Source of the DNA: Paraspadella gotoi
Lineage: Eukaryota; Chaetognatha
Assembly (NCBI GenBank): GCA_051294375.1
Contig: CM119264.1
Span: 18,693,581 to 18,757,580 of the forward strand
Direction: 5' to 3'
Length of the DNA stretch: 64,000 nt
Under the pieces are notes generated by a model. That model was not told the origin of the DNA and searched no databases. It was given only the letters and a program-made list of their open reading frames with translations. A program made the translations under genes and the position numbers. The first letter of the stretch is position 1. Each line of letters opens with the position of its first letter. Shown piece after piece: positions 11,915 through 24,421 of the stretch.

Positions 11915-12760
11915 TGCTGATTTAATTTTTTGACGTTCCTTTGTTTTTTTGGGGGGTACTATTGCTTACTTTTTGTATATAATATTTATACTAAAGAATT
12001 AAACTACGTAATTCTCCTTTTTAAACCAGATTCCAAAAATAAGTCGATACAATCTTCTTCTTTTTTTCCTTCGGTTCCTCATACAGATTTCCGACCTTAT
12101 CTTTCCTCCATTTTTTAAACATCATTTATTCTCCATCATCTCGTTCTTTCCTTCGTCCACCAAAATAAAAAAAAAGGGAAAAAAATTTTTTTTTCCACAT
12201 CAACCAGTTCTTGATATCGAGAATTCTCGTTTCCCCACCCCTTTTCCCTTTTTTCTCCTTTTTTCCCCTTTTCCCCTTTATCCCCTTTTTCCCCTTTTCC
12301 CCTTTTTTCCCCTTTTTCCCATATCCCCCCCTTTTCCCCTCTTTTCCCCTTTTTCTCCTTTTCCTATTTTTTCCCCTTTTATCCCATTTTTCTTTTCTTC
12401 CTTTTCTCTCCTTCTTTCCTTCTCAACTTACACTACTTTTCCTAACCAAAGAAAAAAAAAGAGTTAGAATTCTCCCAATCTCCTTCCCCCCCCTCCACGA
12501 AACTCGCCGGAAGTGAAAATTGGATTTTTACGCGCTTTTGTTATCGGTTGGTACAGACTGTTTTGGCCTCCCGGGGATCGGAATTGATGATAGAAGGTGA
12601 GCCTCTGCCTCTGCTAATGGACTAGACGTAACAAGTAGCGGCGGCGCACTGGGTGGTGGCGGCGGACGGGCGGCGGCGGTGAGGGCGGTGGCGAGGTGGT
12701 TTGGGTACGTCGATGAGAATCTGGCTCCGTACGCGAAACTGGAATCGCGGGGGTTGAAAC
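11915..12760. other. Gene-free stretch, T/C-rich then GC-rich
   Basis: CTTTTCCC-type low-complexity DNA (12230-12420), followed by a GGC-rich patch (about 12640-12690). No coding call is possible. Confidence 0.55.
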
Positions 12761-12808
12761 TTGAGAGAGAGAGGGAGAGAAGAGAGGAGAGAGAGGAGAG
12801 AGAAGAGG

Positions 12809-12846
<38 letters not shown>

Positions 12847-12920
12847 CGAGAGAGAAAGAGGGTGAGAGAGGGAGAAGAGAGATTGAAAGAGAGAGAGAGA
12901 GAGAAGAGGGAGAGAGAAGA

Positions 12921-12986
<66 letters not shown>
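12761..12986. repeat. Long impure GA repeat
   Basis: 225 bases of GA with frequent AGGAG and GAAG interruptions, the longest GA-rich block in the window. Confidence 0.95.
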
Positions 12987-12987
<1 letters not shown>

Positions 12988-13171
12988 GAAACTGGTTTGA
13001 GGTAAAATTAAGGAAGGTGTAAGATAAAAAGCTTTCGCTACACTTACTGTAAAAATTATATTAGCCCTGAAAATCGGAAAGAAAAGGCAATAGGCTTTAG
13101 GTTTTACGAGGGGCAGCGACGAAGTCATAAACGCCCCCTCAAGTTAAGCTTCATTGAAAACGCGGCGTTCG

Positions 13172-13175
<4 letters not shown>

Positions 13176-13229
<54 letters not shown>

Positions 13230-13245
13230 TCTCTTTCTTTCTTTC
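13176..13245. repeat. (CT)n microsatellite
   Basis: CT array grading into CTTT. Confidence 0.95.
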
Positions 13246-13619
13246 TCCTTCCTCATTCCCGACGAGGCGACACTCAAACCATGGAAAAAAATGTAATTTT
13301 TTAGAGAATTTTAAGAAAATTTAGTTATTTAAAGAACTTCGTAAATCAGATGCTGAAAAAATGTTGTTAACTCAATAAACGAGGCGGTCTCACAAACGTC
13401 CCGCCAAAGCCCCAAGCCCCCCCCCCCGCCTAACTCCCCTCACCTACGACTCGATTGACCCTGAAACTTCGATTCCCTTGATTCTACTTTCACAATCGGA
13501 GGTTTTATTGCTCATAGACGTTCTATTGCCTTGCTCTATATTGCCCTCGAGGACAGAGTATCCGGAACTAATGAACTTTCTTAAATTTTTTTTCAAGCTT
13601 ATCTGTCTCCTTCTATTTC

Positions 13620-13643
13620 CTCTTCTCTCTCTCTCCTTCTCTC

Positions 13644-13675
<32 letters not shown>

Positions 13676-13750
13676 GCTCTCTCTCTTCTCTCTCTCTCTC
13701 TCTCTCTCTCCCTCTCCTCCTCAGTCCTCCTCTCTCTCTCTTTCCTTTCC
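13620..13750. repeat. CT-rich microsatellite
   Basis: CT array with scattered CTCC interruptions. Confidence 0.93.
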
Positions 13751-13861
13751 GCCTAATTGATAAATTTCAAACCTTTTCTTTTGAAACGAAGTTTCATGTG
13801 AAACAAGAACAAGGTTGTCAACTCCGACGAATATTTTTATGACGACCAAGTTACTCGAGGG

Positions 13862-14709
13862 TTGAAGAAGATGATAAAGCAGAAAATTGATCAAAAGTTA
13901 CTTTTAATATTCAATCTTAAATTTTCGTTTCATCAAGAATTTGTTTTTGTTACATTTTCTCCCATGGTCCCAAAAATACTTTTTTCGGTGTTTTTTTTAT
14001 TTGGAACTATTTTTTTCCTCTTTAACTTTGAAAATTTTTCGGGATCTCCAAGTTTTTTTTTTCATGTTTCAATTCTTTTTTTCGCTCTCGTCTGCTTTCT
14101 TCCTTTCCGAGTGATCAATCTTTTTTCCTTTTTTTACGTTTCCCTTTATTTTCCTGTATCCCTTACTCCACCTAATAGATTTTCTCAATTCATTCTAACC
14201 TTCACTTTCACTCCCTTTTTTTTTCTCTCGCCACCCGGAGTTCCCTACTCTTTGTTTTCCGTTACATATAGTAATTTTCTGTTTCCTCTCACCTTTTTCC
14301 CTTTTTTTCTGTCTTTTTCGATCCCTTCCTTTCCTCTATTTTTTTCTGTCCTTTTAGATCCCTTCCTTTCCTCTTTTTTTTCTGTCCTTTTCTATTCCTT
14401 CCTTTCCTCTATTTTTATCTCTTTCCTTTTGTTTTTTTTTTCTACTTAACCCTTTTTAATTCCTTTCTCTCTCTCCATTTTTCTCCAATCGTTTTCTCTC
14501 CCTTCCTTTCTTCCTCCTTTCCCTTTTGGCTCCCTTCCTTTCTAGTTTCTCCCTTCCCTTTCGCCCATTTCCCTTTTCCCTCAACGATGGTGATCAACAC
14601 TCGCTTCTCGTCGACGACGACGAAATCGACGACGACGTCGGCAGTCACGTGATCAAAATTCCGTGGAGGATCCAGGTTCCATCTTTTACGCGGGCCGCTT
14701 CTTTGGCCC

Positions 14710-14755
<46 letters not shown>

Positions 14756-15300
14756 GCCGTCCGCCCCCGCTTCTTCAACCTCTTTTCTCTCCCGCCCACT
14801 CGTACATCTGCCGGCCCTCTCGAATAGTTCCAACTCAACTACTCTCACCCAGTCACCCACATTCCCCCGACAACCTCGCCCACCCACGGACCCGGCAATC
14901 TCGACCTTTTCTTTCCAGACGTTATCTCTCTTTCACTTTTTCTTTTAAATTTCTTCTCTGTACATCTCTTTGCTTCTTTCGACTTATCTTTTTTTTTTAT
15001 TTCTCCGGTCCCATCCATCGTTTTTCTTCTACCCTCCATTTCTAAGTCATCCACTTATGTCTTTTCTTCTCCATTTAAAACTAATCTTTTTTTCCTTTCT
15101 AATACGCTCATTCGGCCTCCGCCTTTTCCCCTCTTCACATTCCTCCTTCCCCCCCCCTCCCACTTTTATCCCTCTCCCTTTCATCCGGCATAATGAATTT
15201 ATGATGGTGAGATGCAAACCAGGCAAGACAAATCATTCTCCTTATGGTTTTATGTATGGTTGCATTTTTTTCCTTTTTTTCTTTCTTTTTTTCAATTAGT
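13862..15300. other. Pyrimidine-rich stretch with (CCG)n
   Basis: T/C-rich low-complexity DNA. It includes a (CCG)n array (about 14708-14755) and an E-box GTCACGTGAT near 14643. Long open frames exist because T/C-rich DNA rarely makes stop codons; composition argues against coding. Confidence 0.6.
14708..14755. repeat. (CCG)n trinucleotide array
   Basis: About 16 CCG units, polyalanine in one frame. No surrounding exon structure. Confidence 0.93.
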
Positions 15301-16130
15301 GAGGAAATGAAAAGAGCGGCCTTCACGTCGCGATAAATATTTTGAGTTCAAATACATGTACGTCTCGTCTCGAGGGCAGCTAATGATCATATGATCTTTT
15401 TCCGCGGCTCAAACAACTCGAACTCGGTGAAATGGCACTGATGGGAAAATATAGGTGAGAAAATAGAACAATCTTTTTTTCAATAATTGATGCAACGATG
15501 TTTTTGTTGATATTAATTGTTTATTCGATACAGTCAAAAGTTTTTTCAGGTTTTACCCGGACAGAAAACGATTTTAAAATTTCCAAGATTCTTTACTTCA
15601 CCTGATTCATTTGATAGCTTGATAGCTTGATAGCTTTTTCCACGTGTATATTCATTTTGAAATAATGTTTAAAATATCTTTTATCATCACAGACAAATGA
15701 TAGTTTTAAAAAAATATTGAAATCGGAAGGGAGATTATGACCATGTGGAATTATTATTCATAAAATTGGTACAACCAATAGAAAACATTATCCATTCATT
15801 TAATATATAAGCTATCTTGCCCCTGACTTTTGACTCTTACAAGATAATAATAGCATAAGCAAAACCTGTAAGCTCTGAAAATCAAGACTCCCTCACAGTC
15901 TCGTTTATTCTCTCCCATGAATGAAGTCAAATAACATTTTGAAGAATTTTCAAATGTGGAGATTCGAGTTCCCGACGAGGAGAAAAAAGTTGGGTTTTTG
16001 TAAGGGACGATGAGACGAAGGCGTCGACGAACGAATACGACGAAAACGACGATCGGGTCTCTCTAAGATTATGAGGGTTATGACCCAACGACAACGAAGT
16101 CGCGTTTCACAATACAACCGCTTCCCTCTT
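15301..16130. other. Gene-free AT-rich stretch
   Basis: Nothing recognisable apart from three tandem GATAGCTT copies near 15616-15640. Confidence 0.5.
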
Positions 16131-16151
16131 CTCTCTCTCTCTCATCTCTCT

Positions 16152-16203
<52 letters not shown>

Positions 16204-16224
16204 TCTCTCTCTCTCTCTCCTTCT
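16131..16224. repeat. (CT)n microsatellite
   Basis: CT array with CATC and CTTC interruptions. Confidence 0.95.
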
Positions 16225-18094
16225 TATTCTCTGATATGCCCTTCTCTTTTCCCCATATTGGAAACCTTCTTTAAACGATCCTCCATCTTTCCCTTCTTTT
16301 CCTTATTTTCCCACATTTTTCTCAATCTCCGTTTTTTATCTACTTTTCCCCTCATTTCCTTTTTTTTTATTTTCTTCTTTTTATTTCTCGTTTTTCTTTC
16401 CCAAGCCAACCGCGCATTTTTTTATTGGATTATCACCGGATTATTAAGAGGAATGACAACAAGAATGGCTCAAGATGCGAGATATAGACAGACGTCGAAA
16501 AAAAAAGATAAGAAAGAAGGGAGAAGATTCTTTTTCTTGCGTAATGTTTTTTTTTTTTTTTTCATGTTTTCAAGGGCGAATTTTTCGAGAGCTGGTGGAG
16601 GGAGAACGAAGAAAAAGAATAAGAAATATAAGAGGAGAAAAAAATCTAGTTGAAAAATAGAAAAGTAAAAAAGGGCAAAAAGAAGATTCAGAAAGAGGAT
16701 GGGCCCAAAAGAAATTAAAACTACTCAAAAGGAATAAATTAATCTAAATTACGACATTTAATTGTAACTTTATTCTCTCCTCGAAACTTCGCCTCCTCCA
16801 CCACCTTCCCTCGCCCCACTCCATCCCTCTTTCCCTCGTAAATGGCCTCGAAAATCACGAGGTTACACATTTCCGAGAAATAACTTCACGGTCGATCTCT
16901 CGCGCACCGCAGACGCGATAAACGTCAGCGTTTTTATACCTTCGGCTTTGCTCGTCGACACTCGCAAGACGCAGGTCGTCGTCGTCGTCGTTGTTGTCGT
17001 CGTCATCATCATCATCAATCAGGCCGATCGGACTTTCACATCTGACTCGGCGTGAGAAAGGTCAGTGATCGGGCCAACTTTTTATAACGGGCAGTCATTT
17101 GCGCTCAGCGAAACTGGCCTTTAAAATTCTTCTTCACCGCCAAAGACTTTTCTATGAGTCCAACGACCTATTTACTCCTTGTTCTCGCCCTTGAGCTATT
17201 TTTAATCTCGCGCTGCAGTGGAATGCATCGCCTTGCGCGAGACCGAGAAGCGAACCCCACTTTTCAACGGCCGCGAAAACCATCGTTTATTCCCTGCGCC
17301 ATTAAAACGTTTCAATTTTGAGTCGAAAAAGTTAAGAGTGAAATCTAGGACGAAGACGCGCGTTCTCGGGAGACTCATCAAGAGGAAGGAGAGAAGAGGA
17401 GAGGTAAAAGGGGAGGAAAAAAGGAAAGGGATCAAAGAGGACGACGGATTAAGAAGAGGAAAAGGGAAGATGGAGAAAGAAGTGGAGGAGGAGTGATTTG
17501 GAAGAGGGGAAGAGATAAACGGATTAAAAGGGAGGAAGAGTGAAAGGAAAATAAAGGAGTAGAGGAAGAGAGGACAGAGCGGATTCGTTCAGAGAAATGG
17601 GATAAGAGGAAAGATGGCGAGTGAGAACTTGGCGAAAAAAAGGAAAAAAAGAAAATGAGGCACAGAGGAAATTCGCTTGGAAAAGCAAAAAAAATCCTTT
17701 TCATTGCCCTTCACCTTTAACCCCTGGTGACTGGGCTTTTCTGGACGGTTATACGCAGAAGCGATTTCAGTCTTTTACTTTTTTCCTGATAATCTGGTGA
17801 TATCAAAACTCTTTAAACCTCACATTTAACAGCAATTAGTAGTAATGTTTATTTTCAAGTCAACGTCCTAGTTATTATCATCTAACTCAGGTGACCTCCG
17901 ATTCTTTGGTTAATGTTCCGAGGAAGCGTTAAATCTTTAGGGGCAGAGAGCAGCCTTGACTTTATTAAGGAGCTGGGGTGAAGGTTAAGGGGTTAAGCGA
18001 AGGGAAAAAAAAGAGTAGGGAAGTTGAAAGGAATATGAGGGAAACATTTATATGGGGGTTAAAAATTGTTTACTCATCATTAGTTTAACGAAGA

Positions 18095-18099
<5 letters not shown>
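16225..18099. other. Gene-free stretch
   Basis: CT-rich then A/G-rich low-complexity DNA. A GTC repeat lies at 16977-17004. A CpG-richer patch at 16880-17440 has no supportable exon. Confidence 0.5.
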
Positions 18100-18161
<62 letters not shown>

Positions 18162-18195
18162 AGAGAGAGAAGAAGAGAGAGAGAGAGAGAGAGAG
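18100..18195. repeat. (GA)n microsatellite
   Basis: GA array with AAG interruptions. Confidence 0.95.
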
Positions 18196-18661
18196 TCCCA
18201 GTATTTACCACGAATTATCGTTCCGTCGAAACGAGAGGGAAAACTCAGTTTGCTAAGCAAGGCTGATCGCAAACAATGACGCTCTAAACTTAATCGTCTT
18301 CGTCGTTGTCATCGTCAGAGACAAAAATTGTCGTTGGACGATTTCGAAGCCGAAAGAAACGAGTTTGGTCGTCGCTTGGTTTCTTGTGTCTTCATTGGTC
18401 AATCTGCTAAATCGATTCCACTTTTCTTCGAACTCAAAATGTCTCGACGCGACGACGTGAGAGTTGATGGAGAGAGCGGGGGCCCAGCAAAGTCTCAAGA
18501 ATTTTGAGATGGATGGAATCGTGTGAGCGAGAGGCGGTTAAAATTGTCCGCGGTGGTCAGGGGTGGACAGAGTGGATATAAGAGGAGGGCTGCGTGGGAA
18601 TGGCAACAAGGGAATCTAAGGAGATTAAAAGTAAAACATCCAATTCTTGCCATAAGCAATC

Positions 18662-18722
18662 ATTGACGAAAAAGACGACGAAGACGAAGACGAAGACGAA
18701 GACGACGACGAAGACGACGTCG
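18662..18722. repeat. GAC/GAA hexanucleotide-type repeat
   Basis: Alternating GACGAA and GACGAC units. It lies just upstream of the double E-box. Confidence 0.85.
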
Positions 18723-18742
18723 ATTTCGGAGGAGGAGATGAA

Positions 18743-18771
18743 CGAGGTCACGTGCGCCTCACGTGACCTCG
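18743..18771. promoter_or_regulatory. Inverted pair of E-boxes
   Basis: Two 12-base arms (CGAGGTCACGTG and its complement) separated by five bases. Each arm contains a CACGTG E-box overlapping an AGGTCA nuclear-receptor half site. No gene start can be tied to it; function is inferred only from motif form. Confidence 0.5.
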
Positions 18772-18818
18772 AAATAACGCGAGCGTGAAAGCGTGGAACG
18801 CGCGCCGCTGCGTGCGGG

Positions 18819-18821
<3 letters not shown>

Positions 18822-18906
<85 letters not shown>
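18822..18906. repeat. (GA)n microsatellite
   Basis: GA array with one GAGGAG interruption. Confidence 0.95.
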
Positions 18907-18907
<1 letters not shown>

Positions 18908-19107
18908 TATGAATCAAAAGTCAAGGAATCCAGAATCATTACTTCATAAACGTACGCGGGAGGAACGCGGGCCCCTGAACCGAGACCCGGTTCCATCATC
19001 AGAGGCGATTCCACTGCTTCGCGTCTGAGGGCAGCAAAACGCAATTAGATTAGACGAGAAAACCGCGCGGGGGAGAGAGAAATAACGAGAACGCGTTATA
19101 TGTAACG

Positions 19108-19127
19108 TCTCTCTCTCCTCTCTCTCT

Positions 19128-19200
<73 letters not shown>
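19108..19200. repeat. (CT)n microsatellite
   Basis: CT array with CTCCTC and CTTC interruptions. It lies on the opposite strand sense to the GA array at 18.8 kb. Confidence 0.95.
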
Positions 19201-19203
<3 letters not shown>

Positions 19204-20459
19204 ACGCCAGAGGTGCAAAATGGATTAGGAGAGCCGACGAAATCTGGTTCCAATTTTTTATTCGCCCAAAGATGAGAGGAGAGGTTTTTATTGATTTTAG
19301 TAGGAGAAGCGAGCTGAGGGCCAGGGGATAGACGACTTGAGATAGAAAACGCCCCTCGAAAACTCCAGAAAAAAACTGAATGTATAATTTCAGAGATATT
19401 AGAATCACGAGGCTTTAGCTTAAAATTCTTAAAATTGTTGGGAGAAGGAAATCTTCAAATATTTCAAAAAACTTTCTTATTGAACAGCAGATATATGTCG
19501 AAGCCTGGTTCGAAGCCCAGGACCCGTTACATTGCTGGCAAGGGTTAGCAAATAACATACAGATTTGCGCCTTATCTACAGATGTCTAGATATGGATGAA
19601 TAAACATTTAGGTGACAGCAGCTGTCCCAACGAGGATAGCCAGAGAAAGAAAAAAATTTCCCGACAGCTTCCCCAACTCGAAAAGCTTCTAAAACTAAGC
19701 CGTTGAACTAAAACTGGCGTCAAAAATTCGAAAATCAAAACGAGAGAGAAAAAATAAAACAAAGAAAAAGTAGACTTGGATAATGTTTTGAAGAAGAGCC
19801 GTCAGTGGTGGCAGTATTAAACCCCTCTCACTTAACCCTGAGAAAGGCCGTTTATTAAGTAAATCTAATATACCCATATTCTCTCTGCGGAGAACTGTGT
19901 CGGTAAAAAAAAACAAAACCAAGTTCTCCTCCATAATCCCTGTCCCTAAAATGATCCTCCCACTGGTCGGCGTCCAAGAGGTTAAGCGACTCCAACGTCA
20001 CCCAATGTCGTCAATGGTTTCGCGCGGGAGTGAGAATTATGGGCGGCAGTCAAGAGGCTTCTCGAGGCGATGGTTCTTTCTGAGTTCGTAAGGAGGCGGG
20101 GTAAGATTTATCGGAGCGAGGCCTTGGTACGTCGCCCAAGGTGGGCCATTTCGATGGCTCTGCCTGGAGCCAAGGGAGTTTACTGCATTTGGAATGAAGT
20201 AGAATGTTAAGAGGTAATATAAACTCAGGTTGACGTTTAAAAAACAACAATTAAAGTCTCGGCCGACACAACCGACTGAGGCAGCCGAGTTCGTCTCATC
20301 CCACCAGACAATTCCATCAAGCCACGCCCATTCCTCGGCCATTCCACGATTCATTCCTTCTTTCGCATCGGTTTTCGATATGACGCCGACGACTTGTTTC
20401 CTGGAGGCGCTTTCATCCTCAAACTTACTTAACGGCGAACAAAAGGAAAAGATAAAAGA

Positions 20460-20464
<5 letters not shown>
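19201..20464. other. Gene-free stretch
   Basis: Moderate GC, no exon with both splice support and similarity. A T-arm-like hairpin around GTTCGAAGC near 19508-19526 lacks the rest of a tRNA. Confidence 0.5.
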
Positions 20465-20526
<62 letters not shown>

Positions 20527-20555
20527 AGAGAGAGAGAGAGAGAGAGAGAGGAGGA
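20465..20555. repeat. (GA)n microsatellite
   Basis: GA array with GGAGAAG interruption. Confidence 0.95.
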
Positions 20556-22570
20556 AGATCAGTACGAAGGAAGAAAATAGATTGAATAAATAGATCGTAG
20601 TTTTTCGGTTTCTCGCACTTTGACCCCCGAGAGAAAGTCTTAAGCCAATTCGTTGACAATAATGACTTTTCTATTCTGCCTGGTGGTTCATGGCCTGAAG
20701 TCTCGGGTTGCAATTTAAAATTTACATATAACTTGTATATTACAAGAAAACTCTGTAATTATTGACTTTTGTAAACTATTGTTATTTTCATGTCTATCTG
20801 CTCAGTCGTTTCTTCTCTTTGTATTATTGGTCGAGATTGTTGCCGAGGAAGAAAGGAATTGATAACTTATTCGCTCACCTGATGAATACTAAAAACGAAT
20901 ATCAAAATTTGAATCAACCGTCCAAAAAATATTTTTTTCTCTACGAAGACGATGACGACGGCAACTACGACGACGACGACAATAACGACGTTGCGGTCGA
21001 CAATGTCGACGACTCAGCTTCGGGCGTAAACAACCACTCATGGAAAAAAGGAAACGAAACGTAAACAAGAAGATGAATTACGACCTGGAGAAAAGAAACT
21101 CTGGGAAAAACATTTGACGGCGGCGGCGGCGGCGGCGGCGGCGGCAGCTACAGCGAAAAAGGCGGCGTCAAAAAACGACGGCGTTCTTCGACCCACCGTC
21201 GACGGCATCGTCGGCAACACCGTCTCCGTCGTCCTCGTTACCGGAGACGATCAATTTGACAGCGAAAACATGATTGTCAAAATCTTGAATAATAAAACAG
21301 TTTTTGAAGAAAAATGAGATTTTTCAAAACCTGCGTAGGAAGGAAAAATAGAAATTTGGGCGGCGTTCGTGATTATTATCCAAAATTTGATAATACATTT
21401 CGAACTCATTTTGCTAATGATTAAAATTTTAAATCAACGTCGACGATTAAATCAACATTCTTTGCAAATTTTAATTATTTTACATTAAATTAGGCTTAAT
21501 CTTCACAAGTAGATTCTGGACGCTCCTCTTCGAGTCAACATCGCTTTCATATAGGAAACTTTAAGTTGTATTTCCAACTCACCTCATTCTCACCGCAGCC
21601 ACAATCCCGCGCACGTTCCCGCCAGCTCGATCATCTCGTCAACGTCGTCAACACAAAAGGTCGGGGAAAAAAAAACTCATTGTAACGACGACAAAAACTT
21701 GGATTTTGGTGGCGGTGGCGGGGGGGTGCGAGGGGGGGGATCGGCGGCCATTAAAAGAGAAAATGGGGAAAAGGTAAGATTTAAATCCAAGGTAGACAAG
21801 TAGGAAGGTGGTAATGAATTAAAATATGGAAGAGTAAATTATAGACATATGCAGAAAAATTATAAGTAATTGAAGCGATGAATTGTATTATTAAAAACAG
21901 ACTGCTCACTCCGAATGAATAATTGAGATGAAATAAGGATAACGACGATGATGAGGCCACGAGGAGAAGATTAACGATGTTTGTTGACGAATAAGGTTTT
22001 TTAGTTGAATCCATTGAAATTAGAAATGGAAAAAAAAAATGTTTTTTCACCGCTCCAAGTTAATGAACCACAGATTTTTTTCCCCTTTAAATTTAGAGTG
22101 AAACAATCGTTAATTGGGTCTCCCTCTTCTTTTCTTTCCTCCCTTTGCTCTCTTACTCAATAGCATTTAACTTTTTTTTTAAAAATCCGTTATTAGATTT
22201 TCCCCCCTCGCTTACGCCGTCGCCTTATCGCTTCTCAACTTCGCTTTTCACTTATATTTCTTATGGTGCAGTAACAATATTTTTCTCGGAAGGAAATTCC
22301 CTTTTCTTCTTCGACCTTTCCTCCGTCGATAAATTTCTCTCCTCCCTTCTTCATCTTTTTTTCCTCCTTTCCCTTTTTCCTCCTTCTCTTTCCTTTATTC
22401 ATTCCTCTCTCTTTCTCCTTCCACCACTGCCTCCGAAGCGGGAAACCTCAACAAAGAACTTTTTTTTCCTTTGTTCTTTTTTTTTAAACCTTTTTTTCCT
22501 TTAAAATGTAGAACTGCGACTGAGATTTATCGTTGGTTTCCTGGCTTCAGCAATTTTACCGTTCCGGGCG
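20556..22570. other. Gene-free stretch
   Basis: Contains GAC-type repeats (20945-21015), a (GGC)n block (about 21118-21145) with polyalanine-like reading, AT-rich DNA and a CT-rich block (22110-22440). No gene supported. Confidence 0.5.
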
Positions 22571-22690
<120 letters not shown>

Positions 22691-23090
22691 ACTCGAAAAT
22701 TCCGAAGAAACAATTTCGTCAAAATTTCGGGAAAAAGGAAGAAAATGGAACGAATCGAGGAGGAATTCAACAAATGCGAAAGCGAGAAAAAAAATGTATT
22801 TCGGAAAGCGACCAAATTTATTAGATTTTCCATTTTTAATTTTATTAGTAGAAAAACTTTTAATTCCCAAGAATATTTGTCTTCAATCAGGTTTTCCTCA
22901 TAAAAAAAATTCAAAATCAATTTCGACTATTTTGAATATAATTAGACAAGTGAAATCGCTTTCCATTTTCTTAATTCTGTTGAATTTTTAAATAAAATTA
23001 ACTTTTTCATCGCGAATCGCGTGCGAAACTGAGGTTAAAATCCAACAAAAGAACATCTGGATTCTCGGTTCCGATTTCGGTGTCGAGCCC

Positions 23091-23103
23091 GTCGCTTGGA
23101 AAC
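23091..23103 (+). promoter_or_regulatory. X-box-like site upstream of the ropporin-like gene
   Basis: GTCGCTTGGAAAC: two RFX half sites with a one-base spacer, one mismatch from the RGYAAC half. It lies about 105 bases before the ATG of a ciliary/sperm-tail gene, where X-boxes typically lie. Confidence 0.35.
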
Positions 23104-23207
23104 GAACAACAACTTTCTTCTTAGCAGTTTTTCAACTTTGAGAGTAACATATCTTGGAGAAGTTACGTTTTGATTCTTTCGTAAGTCAATTCACTAAACG
23201 AGGAGTG

Positions 23208-24329
23208 ATGGCTCCTCACCCGGACGAACCTTACTATTGTTCGCAGCAAATTGAGATTCCCCCGCAGCTGCCCGATTGCCTCAAACAATTCACCAAGGTA
23301 AGGCTCACACGCAATTGATTTAGAATTAAGGAAAATATTGTTTATCAATTTTACCGATTACACTTTATCTTTGGGAAATTCTTTCATAATAATTATCATT
23401 ACTTACTTCCTTAGGCTTAATTACATTGTTCCTCCCTCATATGCTTTCTGTTCTCGAATTCTCTAGGCGGCCATTCGGACCCAACCAAACGATGTCTTGC
23501 TCTGGGCGGCCTCCTACTTCAACGCCCTCGCCAGCGGGAAGGTGCCACCGGTGAAAGAGAGGCTCGAAATGCAAGTCGCCACCCATAAGACGGACACGGG
23601 TCAGTTGCAAATCACTTCTTATTTTGATTGAAAGTTGGTCAATTTTTGTCATTGTACGCCCTCTAACGACGATCCAATTCATCACTCCCTCTCCCCCAAC
23701 GAAAGGATTGACTCCGGGTCTCATCGCCGTCCTCCACAAACAACTCGGCGCCACCGGAGTCCTCACCCAGGACGAGATCCTGGAGAAGTGGCTTGACCTG
23801 GCGCTTCCGCGGGCGCAGTTCGACGAGCTTCTGCGGGTCGGCAAATTTGAGGACAAAGTCAATTGGATCAACTTCGTAGCGATGATGACGTCGGCGATCA
23901 CCGAAGACGTCGCCATGGCGCTCAAGCTTTGTTGCGAGACGCTCACCGTCGACGCACCGGGTGAGGAAGAGATTGGGTCAGTGTTGATCTAGATTATTAT
24001 TGTTTTTACATTGTTGTTTTAACATCGAAGAACGATTTACTCGTTGTCAAGCGGTTGTTAAAAAAACGTCGAATTATATCAAGTAGTTTGGGTAATGTCC
24101 CTTTTGTATTTTCATCATTTATTTAAATGATCGTGATCCCGACCACCAGCGACCTCATTTCGCTGCTCTCTCTCTCTCTCTCTGGCATTTTGCCACTAAC
24201 TCGCCACCTCCTTTCCTTCCTTCCTTCTTTCCCTTAGGCGGCGCGGCGAAAATTTCCTTTTCGCTTTGGAAAGATTTGTATTCGTTTTTGGCAAAAGTCG
24301 ATGGAGACATCACGGAGGTGAGAGAGAAA

Positions 24330-24421
<92 letters not shown>

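Noticed and set aside
11631-11933. Long hydrophobic frame over the TTTA array, resembling a membrane protein
   Set aside because: Pure translation of a tetranucleotide microsatellite.
14526-14948. 140-codon plus-strand frame with polyalanine
   Set aside because: It lies in T/C-rich low-complexity DNA, its Ala tract is a (CCG)n microsatellite, and it has no splice context or domain.
19500-19570. tRNA gene or SINE around GTTCGAAGC
   Set aside because: Only a T-arm-like hairpin is visible; no A box, anticodon arm or acceptor stem could be paired.
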